From NCBI GenBank assembly GCA_964542055.1, contig CAZITB010000151.1:1-5659 (forward strand): a stretch of DNA of 5,659 nt, in the 5' to 3' direction. The position numbers were made by a program, and so were the translations under genes. Shown in pieces: positions 1 to 5,621 of this stretch. The DNA comes from CAZITB01 sp964542055. Lineage in GTDB: Bacteria; Planctomycetota; Phycisphaerae; Sedimentisphaerales; CAMDDF01. The notes beneath the pieces are model-generated. The model saw only the letters and a list, made by a program, of their open reading frames with translations. It was not told the DNA's origin and did not search any database. Position 1 is the first letter of the stretch, and every line of letters starts with the position of its first letter.

Positions 1-281
1 TTTAAATTCTGTCCAGTCGCTTCCGGTAAATCTTTCTGCAGATGAGCATATTTGTCATTGTAAACATTACTCATATAAATTCGCCCATTTCCAGGATCAT
101 GAGTTGTATAAAATCTGTTTTCAAAATGCGCATCGGGAGCTTCATCCAAAGTCCACCCCGCATTACCGGCCAGTCCCAATGCTGCATCAGTAAATGTATC
201 CTCATACACTACCACAGCAAAGGCATTTACACCAAAAATCAAGATCACAACTAACGAAATTAACATTGCTTTGCATCTCAT
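1..281 (-). CDS. Secreted protein of unknown function, N-terminal part only (runs off the left edge)
   Basis: The minus-strand reading frame from ATG at 281-279 stays open to the window edge (93 codons), so the stop is outside. The start is supported by a GGAGG ribosome-binding site at 291-295, nine bases before the ATG; the ATG at 266-264 in the same frame has no such site. The first ~22 residues form a signal peptide: a short basic start (MRCK), a hydrophobic core (LISLVVILIFGV) and an NAFA end, with likely cleavage before VVVYEDTF. The mature part is acidic and aromatic-rich (for example DTFTDAALG, GNAGWTLDEAPD, NRFYTTHDPG) and has no recognised catalytic motif. Such starts are common in secreted adhesin, LamG-like or PEP-CTERM-type proteins, but the C-terminus needed to tell is missing. 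It has its own promoter and operator (332-360), which suggests co-regulation with the sugar operon upstream. The gene and secretion signal are well supported; the function is unknown. Confidence 0.82.
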   Translation of the reverse strand, partial: MRCKAMLISLVVILIFGVNAFAVVVYEDTFTDAALGLAGNAGWTLDEAPDAHFENRFYTTHDPGNGRIYMSNVYNDKYAHLQKDLPEATGQNL

Positions 282-331
282 CTTACCTTACCTCCAAAAA
301 AGTTAATAAACAGTTACTGCAACTAATATTC

Positions 332-360
332 AGTTTATCGATAAAACTCAGGGCTGTCAA
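332..360 (-). promoter_or_regulatory. Sigma-70-type promoter of the secreted-protein gene
   Basis: On the minus strand a perfect -35 box, TTGACA (360-355), is followed after exactly 17 bases by a -10 box, TAAACT (337-332, 4 of 6 to consensus). The predicted start of transcription is near 325, giving a leader of about 45 nt before the ATG at 281. The -10 box overlaps the operator palindrome at 334-345, so a bound repressor would cover it. No experimental start is known; the call rests on box match, spacing and position. Confidence 0.66.
334..345. promoter_or_regulatory. Probable LacI-family operator, copy 1 (TTTATCGATAAA)
   Basis: A perfect 12-bp palindrome centred on CG. LacI-family dimers bind palindromes with a central CG step into which the hinge-helix leucines insert, and the regulator at 3029-4036 has that hinge. 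The site lies in the spacer and -10 region of the promoter at 332-360, the position expected for a repressor. An identical 12-mer lies at 5051-5062 in the same register to another promoter. That this regulator is the binder is inferred. Confidence 0.62.
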
Positions 361-429
361 GCAAAATTTTCTTTTTTTCATATAAATTTGAGCTATTCGT
401 TTTTTAATCTATTGCTTGCAGACTCAGCT

Positions 430-2958
430 TTAATCCTTCTCAATTTTGCTAAATACATGCTTTCCAAATTCCGGCATAAAAACTTCCTTGAAATGATCTG
501 TTTCAATCCACTTTTCTGAAGTTTCCCAATACAAATCAGATTCAAGAGGCATACTATTCATTTGCCAAAATTGGGTCATCTTGCGCTCTTTTAATCTTGG
601 CTGATCAGATTTTTCAAGGAGATAAGACTTGAACGTCTCCAAATCGATTCGCGTTTGGGGCCTAAAACAATCGCTGTTAATATAAGAAAATAAAGATTCG
701 AACATGGCACAAGAAGCGGGGGTGTCATTGTGAATGCCTGTAAGATTGAAACCGCATATGAGCAATTCACCCTGGCCTACTTTAATTTCGAAAAGATAGC
801 CGAATTTCCGCATGACAAAATCAGGCTGAAGTTCTGAAAGCTTATATGTAAAAACATCGAATCTGTCCCGACTGGCTTTATCCACACCTTGAATTATTGG
901 ATCAATTTTCACTGGGAAGTCATCAAGATTGATCTTGTCACAATCGTCAATTATGTCATGAAATTGTAATTCTATAAATCCATTGTTTGGAAACATATTT
1001 AAAGCATCATTTTCACGGATGAACCCGCCGCAATTTGTTCCTCTGTCCCATATGACACCTTTAAAACGATCCCATGTAGCCGGCAGATAATATTTTTCTT
1101 TTGGGACGCTAGGATTGATTCGAGCTCTTGTTTCAGGAACCCGATACAATACCATAGCCTTTTTGCCATTTTTTAGATGATTGAACAATTCATCATCAAA
1201 GCGATTTGTTACCATCAAATCTGCTTCAACCCGGTTTTCGAGCTGAGGGTATCTCATGAAAAGATTTAAATTGTCTAATTTAATATTCACCTCTTGTGGT
1301 TTTACATTAGCTGGCCTATTCGGATAAAGCCATAATTGCCAACTGTTGTCTACCTTTGATTCATTACAGGAAAGCTCAATTATAAGCTCAAATTCTTTTG
1401 CTCTTGATTCACGAGGCATCTGAAGTTTTATTGTACAGATTTCTTCAAGTCCATCCCACAACTCAATATCTTTCATCTCCGATTCAATAAGCGTTTCACA
1501 GTTTTCTTTGTCAATTAATCTAAAAGCAACTACGCCTGACCCCTTGACTTTTTTATCAAAATTCGATAGAAATACCGGAATTTCAACTTCATCACCTTCA
1601 AAAAATGTCCTCTTTGGCAAATCTGCGAGAATAACAGTATCAGCATTAAATTTTGTAAATGCCTGACTGCTAATGTCTTTAACATCATCAAAGCAGTCAA
1701 GGATACCGTTGCAATTTTCGTATTTATCAGTATCCGAAAGTTGAAGGAAATGAAAGCCCGACAACAAAGGGCTTCTTCGTACAGCTTCTATTCCAAGCTT
1801 CCAGCTTAACTTTTGAAAAATTGTGCTTGCTTTTAATATTTTATCCCAGTCTTTTTCCAAATCCTTCGATTTTCTTAGTTTTTTTAATTCCTCCAGCCAC
1901 CAAGGTTTTTTATCTGGGCATATATTTTGAAATTTTTCTTCAAGTCTGTCGATATCACGCATTGCGGCATAATGGCAGATTTCATGCCCTAAGATAGGTC
2001 TATCTGCCTTTAAATTTCGGGTTATTTTAAACCCTTTACCTTCTTTTACAAGATCATGACCTTTGCATGAGCCATAAATGTTCCAATTATAAGCATGATC
2101 AAACATGTCATAGTTTGTCCCGAAAGGATAAAAATAACTCATATGCTGCACATCAAAATCCACATAATCCCTGTCAAACTCTCCGTGTGCACATGTGTCG
2201 ATAAATAATTTTGAAGGATCTAGTTTTTTAGTTAAAGAAGCAATTTCAGAAATAAATGGATTTGTACCAGGATGACGAATTTCATTTCCCAAACAATAAG
2301 CCATTACACAGGGATGGTTTCTTAAATAAAGAACAGCATTAATCCATTGATCTCTATCAATTAGTTCACCTTCATCATTCATCATTGATCGTTCTTTCTG
2401 GTACTTTCCATAATACTTGCGAAGCTCAACATGAACGAACATACCCAATTCATCCGCCATTTCCAGACACTCGATTTCAGGAACTCTTGAATGAAATCTT
2501 ATCAGGTTAAAGCCGAATTCCTTGGCAGCTTTGATGTTTTTGGCATAGTATTCTTTTTTTGAAAGACCCGATAGATTTTGATGATCATGAGCTTCTCTGC
2601 CCCTAATATAACCTTTAACATAGAATCTGCTGTTATTTACATAAACCCACTTCCCTCGGGTTTCGACTTTCCTCATACCGAAACGATGATCAATCATCTT
2701 CTTCTGTTGTTTAGCCCCATGTAATGTCATTTCAAATCTATAGAGATATGGATTATCTATTTCCCACAAGATAAAGGTCCCCATTTCGATTTTCAGGAAA
2801 TTTTCTGCATCAGGCCTTAGTTTTACTGAAACAGAGGTTTTTAGAAGTTGATTGTCAAATATGTTTATTTCGCAACTACTGAAATCTTCGGGACAATAAA
2901 ATGAAACTTCGAGAATGCCATTATCAATATCAGATTTTAAAAATAGATTTTTTAACAT
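430..2958 (-). CDS. Cytoplasmic glycoside hydrolase family 2-type enzyme lacking the N-terminal sugar-binding domain
   Basis: This 842-residue protein is a retaining beta-glycosidase of the GH2 (beta-galactosidase/beta-glucuronidase) type; the substrate cannot be named. Residues ~1-100 are the GH2 immunoglobulin-like sandwich, ending in the typical NPYLYRFEMTL and RFGMRKVE blocks. Residues ~103-435 are the catalytic TIM barrel, with the acid/base Glu226 in GNEIRHPG, the probable nucleophile Glu326 in ILGHEICHY, and GFHFLQLSD (401-409) near the barrel's end. Residues ~440-550 look like a further beta-sandwich and ~555-765 like an alpha/beta (flavodoxin or GATase-like) domain known from large GH2 proteins. 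The jelly-roll sugar-binding domain that normally comes first is absent: the protein opens at the domain boundary. The start is fixed by AGGA at 2968-2971, nine bases upstream, and an in-frame TAA directly before the ATG. There is no signal peptide, so it acts inside the cell. It follows the LacI gene by 70 bp, probably as one operon. No convincing terminator was seen downstream (361-429). Confidence 0.88.
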   Translation of the reverse strand: MLKNLFLKSDIDNGILEVSFYCPEDFSSCEINIFDNQLLKTSVSVKLRPDAENFLKIEMGTFILWEIDNPYLYRFEMTLHGAKQQKKMIDHRFGMRKVETRGKWVYVNNSRFYVKGYIRGREAHDHQNLSGLSKKEYYAKNIKAAKEFGFNLIRFHSRVPEIECLEMADELGMFVHVELRKYYGKYQKERSMMNDEGELIDRDQWINAVLYLRNHPCVMAYCLGNEIRHPGTNPFISEIASLTKKLDPSKLFIDTCAHGEFDRDYVDFDVQHMSYFYPFGTNYDMFDHAYNWNIYGSCKGHDLVKEGKGFKITRNLKADRPILGHEICHYAAMRDIDRLEEKFQNICPDKKPWWLEELKKLRKSKDLEKDWDKILKASTIFQKLSWKLGIEAVRRSPLLSGFHFLQLSDTDKYENCNGILDCFDDVKDISSQAFTKFNADTVILADLPKRTFFEGDEVEIPVFLSNFDKKVKGSGVVAFRLIDKENCETLIESEMKDIELWDGLEEICTIKLQMPRESRAKEFELIIELSCNESKVDNSWQLWLYPNRPANVKPQEVNIKLDNLNLFMRYPQLENRVEADLMVTNRFDDELFNHLKNGKKAMVLYRVPETRARINPSVPKEKYYLPATWDRFKGVIWDRGTNCGGFIRENDALNMFPNNGFIELQFHDIIDDCDKINLDDFPVKIDPIIQGVDKASRDRFDVFTYKLSELQPDFVMRKFGYLFEIKVGQGELLICGFNLTGIHNDTPASCAMFESLFSYINSDCFRPQTRIDLETFKSYLLEKSDQPRLKERKMTQFWQMNSMPLESDLYWETSEKWIETDHFKEVFMPEFGKHVFSKIEKD

Positions 2959-3028
2959 TTATTTTTTTCCTAACATTTGTATATCCTAATTCTAATTATA
3001 ATTAATTCTTAGCTATTAAAAAAGTTTA

Positions 3029-4036
3029 TTATTCAGTATGATCTGTCGATACTCTGGGGAAAAGTTTTGCCTTAACAACTTTCATTTTTCCGGTTTCCTC
3101 ATGATTAGTTAGCTTTATCAAGCTATCCAACGCAATTTTCGACGTTTCTTTGAAATCACAACCAACTGAAGAAAGCGATGGTCGATAAAAACGGGAAATA
3201 TGTACATTATCAAAACCAATCACTTTAATGTTTTCTGGAACTGTTATTCCTTCTTGTGTAAGGCCGGCTATCAAGCCTATTGCCATTAAATCGGTTGAAA
3301 CAACTATCGCACTAGGTATTTCCTTCATTTGTGCCAACTTAAACCCTGCAATTTCACCATCATCAACATTCCAAGAGTCTGTTTCTAAAATCAATTTAGG
3401 TTTTATTTTAGCTCTTTCTAAAGCCAAATTGAATCCTTTGAAACGGGTTGCATGCGGATAGTGTTTTGTACTGCCCAAAAAACCAATTTTGCTATATCCC
3501 AAGTTCACTAAATGCTCTGTTGCTAGAATCGCTGCATTTAAATCATCTCTTAAGACACAAGTAACATTTTTAGAATGAAAATTCCGATTTAACAAAATTG
3601 TTGGGATACTTGTATTTTCAAGTATCTTTCTATCTTCATCTGATTCGAAATTTGTGGCCAAAATGATTCCTTCTATTCCGATCCCTTTAGCTTTATTATA
3701 GATTTCGGTAAGGGATTTTCGGCCTGTTCCGGCTTCAAACAAGAGCTGAAAGCCCAATAACGAACTTTGCTGGGCTAAAGCACTGAACAGTTCAACAAAA
3801 TAAAAATCATGTGCGAAATCCACGGAAGGAAAGTTGAATACAAAAGACCAGGTTTTGGTTTTCCCGCCGACCAAACCTCGAGCAAGAAGATTCGGCTCAT
3901 AATTGAGTTCTTTAGCAATTTTCAGTATCTTTTCTCTTGTGGACTTACTTATTTTTGGACTGCCTTTAAGAGCTAGGCTTACCGCAACCCCACTTTTACC
4001 TGCTTTTTTACCTATGTCATATATTGTCACACCCAT
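3029..4036 (-). CDS. LacI/GalR-family transcriptional regulator
   Basis: The 335-residue length is normal for the family. Residues 3-22 (VTIYDIGKKAG...VSLAL) are the helix-turn-helix; 49-58 (NLLARGLVGG) is the hinge helix whose leucine inserts into the operator's central CG. Residues ~62-330 are the periplasmic-binding-protein-like effector domain, with DDLNAA (164-169), RFKGFNLAL (199-206 region), STDLMAIGL (247-255), VIGFDN (272-277) and PSLSSV (286-291). The effector is presumably a sugar released by, or related to, the GH2 gene 70 bp downstream. The start is supported by GAGGT at 4046-4050, nine bases before the ATG. Two HTH positions differ from the common AGVS/TVSR pattern (AGKS, AVSL). 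The VSLAL form is, to my knowledge, frequent in PVC-group members. Its likely native promoter and operator (5049-5076) are now separated from it by an inserted IS, so expression may be altered. Likely a repressor of itself, the GH2 gene and the secreted-protein gene (inferred from shared operators). Confidence 0.93.
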   Translation of the reverse strand: MGVTIYDIGKKAGKSGVAVSLALKGSPKISKSTREKILKIAKELNYEPNLLARGLVGGKTKTWSFVFNFPSVDFAHDFYFVELFSALAQQSSLLGFQLLFEAGTGRKSLTEIYNKAKGIGIEGIILATNFESDEDRKILENTSIPTILLNRNFHSKNVTCVLRDDLNAAILATEHLVNLGYSKIGFLGSTKHYPHATRFKGFNLALERAKIKPKLILETDSWNVDDGEIAGFKLAQMKEIPSAIVVSTDLMAIGLIAGLTQEGITVPENIKVIGFDNVHISRFYRPSLSSVGCDFKETSKIALDSLIKLTNHEETGKMKVVKAKLFPRVSTDHTE

Positions 4037-4045
4037 ATAATTAAT

Positions 4046-4050
4046 ACCTC
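4046..4050 (-). promoter_or_regulatory. Ribosome-binding site of the LacI-family gene
   Basis: GAGGT on the minus strand lies nine bases before the ATG at 4036. It is on the gene side of the IS insertion, so the insertion left the translation signal intact while cutting off the promoter. Confidence 0.7.
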
Positions 4051-4059
4051 ATTAAAAGA

Positions 4060-4071
4060 TTCAATATTGAA
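4060..4071. repeat. 12-bp palindrome TTCAATATTGAA in the LacI gene leader
   Basis: A perfect palindrome 24 bp upstream of the LacI start codon. It is centred on TA rather than CG and does not resemble the two TTTATCGATAAA sites. In DNA this AT-rich it may be chance. It could be a second binding site or a small leader hairpin; nothing else supports a role. Confidence 0.25.
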
Positions 4072-4084
4072 AAATTTTGACACG

Positions 4085-4088
4085 TTAA
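4085..4088. repeat. Target-site duplication TTAA, left copy
   Basis: TTAA flanks the left end of the IS; the matching copy is at 5027-5030. IS701-family elements duplicate a 4-bp target of the form YTAR, which TTAA fits. Both copies sit inside GTTAAC, so the exact boundary could shift by a base. Confidence 0.6.
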
Positions 4089-4103
4089 CTTTCGCATTTT
4101 TTA
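4089..4103. repeat. Terminal inverted repeat, left end of the IS
   Basis: CTTTCGCATTTTTTA matches the reverse complement of the right end (CTTTTGCATTTATAA) at 12 of 15 positions, with mismatches at positions 5, 12 and 14. Similarity fades further inward. Confidence 0.68.
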
Positions 4104-4174
4104 GGCGTTTTAGGCCATGAATCATAAACAAAAAAATGGAAACCATCCGATCTTAGTAATGGAAACGTTACTAC

Positions 4175-5008
4175 ATGAAGGTTGCTATGAATGTTACATA
4201 TATTATTTCGACATGGACGGATATAATTCAACAGTTTTTTCCAATTTTTACCGCTCCGGGTGCCCATATTTTCTCTCGACTGGCGACCGGCTGGATTCTG
4301 TGTACTGCTCGAAGAACCGTACCCGGTATCGTGCCATTTGCCTACCCATATTTTCATCGTGCTCAAGATGCTGATCACCGTTTTTTTCCAGATGCCCGAT
4401 GGGACATCAACAAACTCTGACAAATTCTGACACTGATGCTGGTCAAACTTTTTTGTTCGACAGGTATCATTACTGTCGCTCTGGACGATACTTTGTTTCA
4501 TCATTGCTGCAGAAAAATCAATGGCGCAGGTTACTGGCAGGATGCTGTTCGCTCGACAAAAAAGAACATTGTATGTGCCTGTGGTCTCAATCGGGTAGTT
4601 TTGACATTGCAGATTCAGCCGCCACGGGGTGCAGAACCGTTGGGACTGCCGATAAATATGCGATTGCATCGAAAGAACGGGCCAACACTGGTAGAACTTG
4701 TCGAGGAAATGATCAAACAGCTTCATCAATGGTTGCCCAAAAAACGGTTTCGACTGGTTGCAGACGGCTTTTACGCCACTTTGGCTAGAAAACAGATGCC
4801 CAAAACACATCTGGTTTCGAGCAGAGTGAGAACTTTCTGGTTTCAACCCTGGTACAGACAGCAATCGACTCCGAGCTTTGCCGATGCTTTGTGCTGCTTG
4901 CGGCGTGAGCTCTGGAGCCAAAGAATAAAATATATCTTCGGTAATTCTGCCGTTCATGATAAAAAATTCGAGTTTTTAATTAGAAGCCTTAGCTTCCGCT
5001 GCTTATAA
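4175..5008 (+). pseudogene. IS701-like DDE transposase: one nonsense codon plus internal in-frame deletion
   Basis: A single reading frame runs from ATG 4175 to TAA 5008, interrupted by a TGA at 4418-4420. The N-terminal part (FFPIFTAPGAHIFSRLATGWILC, then HRAQDADHRFFPDARWDINKL) matches the family's N-terminal region. After the TGA the same frame continues with QILTLMLVKLF and then the first catalytic Asp in ALDDTLFHH (GAC 4484-4486), GAGYWQDAVRSTKKN, EPLGLPINMRLHRK, and the second Asp in RLVADGFYATLA (GAC 4763-4765). The TGA probably replaces a TGG (Trp). After THLVSSRVR (about 4830) the frame jumps to a C-terminal-like tail, PWYRQQSTPSFADALCCLRREL, so roughly 150 residues, including the third catalytic acidic residue, appear deleted. 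Expected tryptophans also look changed (CACGLN, PPRGAEP, where I recall AWGLN and PPWGGEP), consistent with decay. There is no strong ribosome-binding site. The product would be inactive. Confidence 0.8.
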
Positions 5009-5011
5009 AAG

Positions 5012-5026
5012 TTATAAATGCAAAAG
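5012..5026. repeat. Terminal inverted repeat, right end of the IS
   Basis: The reverse complement reads CTTTTGCATTTATAA and pairs with the left end at 4089-4103 (12 of 15). It begins four bases after the transposase stop codon, a usual arrangement for an IS right end. Confidence 0.68.
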
Positions 5027-5030
5027 TTAA
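5027..5030. repeat. Target-site duplication TTAA, right copy
   Basis: Matches the left copy at 4085-4088. Removing 4089-5026 and one TTAA restores a continuous leader between the promoter at 5049-5076 and the LacI-family gene. Confidence 0.6.
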
Positions 5031-5048
5031 CTTTACACGAAATTAGTT

Positions 5049-5076
5049 ATTTTATCGATAAATCTGAAAAAATCAA
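5049..5076 (-). promoter_or_regulatory. Probable native promoter of the LacI-GH2 operon, now cut off by the IS
   Basis: On the minus strand a -35-like box, TTGATT (5076-5071, 4 of 6), a 16-base spacer and a -10 box, TAAAAT (5054-5049, 5 of 6). The -10 box begins at the same base of the operator palindrome as in the promoter at 332-360 (TTTATCGA followed by TAAAAT or TAAACT). The predicted transcription start near 5042 would have given a leader of about 64 nt to the LacI start before the insertion. Today a transcript must cross the whole 938-bp IS, antisense to its transposase. Confidence 0.55.
5051..5062. promoter_or_regulatory. Probable LacI-family operator, copy 2 (TTTATCGATAAA)
   Basis: Identical 12-bp palindrome with central CG to the site at 334-345, again overlapping the -10 box of a minus-strand promoter. 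Without the IS it would lie 73-84 bp upstream of the LacI start codon, a usual place for an autoregulatory operator. Identity of both sequence and register makes chance unlikely; the binding protein is inferred. Confidence 0.6.
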
Positions 5077-5216
5077 CTATAATCGTATTAAAATATTAAT
5101 ACTGTCCTATTTAAAAATTCTAACTTGTTAATATTAAAGGGCTTATGTAGAATACCATGTACAGTGTAAAAATTCATGAATGTTTAAATCGTTGTTCTTT
5201 AAGAAGTTAATATTGA
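5077..5216. other. AT-rich intergenic DNA without a recognised gene
   Basis: About 140 bases of very AT-rich sequence with stops in all frames at short intervals. No gene, RNA gene or clear terminator is visible. It probably holds sequence upstream of the operon promoter and the original flank of the IS110-like remnant; the left limit of that remnant cannot be fixed by eye. Confidence 0.5.
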
Positions 5217-5330
5217 AAATTTGGTCAGCAAAAAATACAAAAAGCATCTGAGTTTGCTCACGCAAACTTATCGAAAGCCATTGAAATCGATGGCGAAGAT
5301 ACTATGAAAGCCAGACACTCGCGTTATCTT

Positions 5331-5350
5331 GACAATTTTGTATAATTGTC
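5331..5350. repeat. Inverted repeat GACAATT-6-AATTGTC
   Basis: Perfect 7-bp arms around the 6-base loop TTGTAT. No T-run follows, so it is not a typical terminator. It could be a stem of the candidate bridge-RNA region or a small protein-binding site. Confidence 0.4.
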
Positions 5351-5360
5351 CATTAATAGA

Positions 5361-5381
5361 GGAAACTAACCGTAAGTTTCC
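5361..5381. repeat. Inverted repeat GGAAACT-7-AGTTTCC just before the IS110-type start
   Basis: Perfect 7-bp arms with a 7-base loop (AACCGTA), ending 36 bases before the transposase start codon and 22 bases before its ribosome-binding site. It fits a structured leader RNA, but has no independent support. Confidence 0.4.
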
Positions 5382-5417
5382 CGATTTTCGAGTCCTTATT
5401 TTCAGGAGTATCTGGCC

Positions 5418-5621
5418 ATGGAAAAGATTTTAGCAATTGATCTGGGTAAATTCAACAGTGCGGTATGTGTAATGTCAAAACCTGAACTTCAACCTTCATT
5501 TAGTACAATCAAAACAAATGGACTAGCATTTCGAAAACTATATCTCCCATTGCCCCTTATCGCCGGGTTTGCCCTGGCCCAAACTCACAAGCGGAAAACC
5601 TGTGTTATTCTCTATTTTTAG
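5418..5621 (+). pseudogene. IS110-family (DEDD) transposase, N-terminal fragment fused to unrelated sequence
   Basis: The start is clear: AGGAG at 5404-5408, nine bases before ATG. Residues 1-19, MEKILAIDLGKFNSAVCVM, match the opening beta-strand of the RuvC-like DEDD domain of IS110-family recombinases, with the first catalytic Asp at residue 8 (IDLGK). Residues 27-34, SFSTIKTN, fit the next conserved strand. From about residue 35 (near 5520) the family pattern stops: the following LYLPLPLIAGFALAQTHKRK does not resemble the expected VVIEAC-type region, and a stop follows at 5619-5621. Full-length relatives are roughly 300-400 residues, so this 67-codon frame lacks the other catalytic acids and the C-terminal serine domain and cannot be active. 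It points away from the sugar operon. Confidence 0.68.

Larger units (their letters stand above)
4089..5026 (+). mobile_element. Decayed, internally deleted IS701-like insertion sequence (938 bp)
   Basis: The element is bounded by imperfect terminal inverted repeats (4089-4103 and 5012-5026, 12 of 15 matching) and by TTAA on both sides. It contains a single transposase relic (4175-5008) resembling IS701-family (DDE_5) enzymes. Family members are usually about 1.4 kb; this copy is 938 bp, and the missing ~0.45 kb corresponds to an internal gap in the transposase. It is therefore non-autonomous at best. It sits in the 5' leader of the LacI-family gene, with its transposase in the opposite direction to that gene. 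Boundaries are read by eye and the family assignment is from remembered motifs. Confidence 0.76.
5217..5417 (+). other. Hairpin-rich leader of the IS110-like remnant (candidate bridge-RNA region)
   Basis: This 200-base stretch before the IS110-type start codon contains four short stems: 5249-5257 with 5262-5270 (7 perfect pairs plus a G-T and a T-A pair), 5277-5283 with 5288-5294 (one G-T pair), 5331-5337 with 5344-5350 (7 pairs), and 5361-5367 with 5375-5381 (7 pairs). In the IS110 group of the IS110 family the non-coding left end upstream of the transposase encodes the structured bridge RNA, so location and structure fit such a region. No target or donor guide loop could be identified without the right end and target site. 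A competing reading is a gene tail: the plus frame 5217-5345 is open for 42 codons, ends in a stop and has no ATG near its start. Confidence 0.3.

Noticed and set aside
42..385. Plus-strand open frames at 42-254 and 194-385
   Set aside because: They lie opposite the secreted-protein start and its promoter; the minus frame has a ribosome-binding site and a signal peptide.
361..429. Possible intrinsic terminator after the GH2 gene
   Set aside because: Only a weak 5-bp stem with a wobble pair, and it is followed by A, not T, in the direction of transcription.
642..649. AATCGATT, a partial match to the operator core
   Set aside because: Only 8 bp, deep inside the GH2 coding sequence and without promoter boxes; also expected by chance.
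3228..3461. 77-codon plus-strand open frame inside the LacI-family gene
   Set aside because: Antisense shadow of a well-conserved regulator; no features of its own.
4117..4788. Plus-strand open frames at 4117-4374 and 4399-4788
   Set aside because: Both are other-frame shadows of the transposase relic; neither shows transposase or other motifs.
4085..4957. 290-codon open frame on the minus strand across the IS
   Set aside because: It is antisense to the recognisable transposase, spans the element's end, and its translation has no family features; the plus frame carries the DDE motifs.
5329..5346. TTGACA followed by TATAAT before the IS110-like gene
   Set aside because: The boxes are only 6 bases apart, so they cannot form a sigma-70 promoter together; the sequence is better explained by the inverted repeat at 5331-5350.
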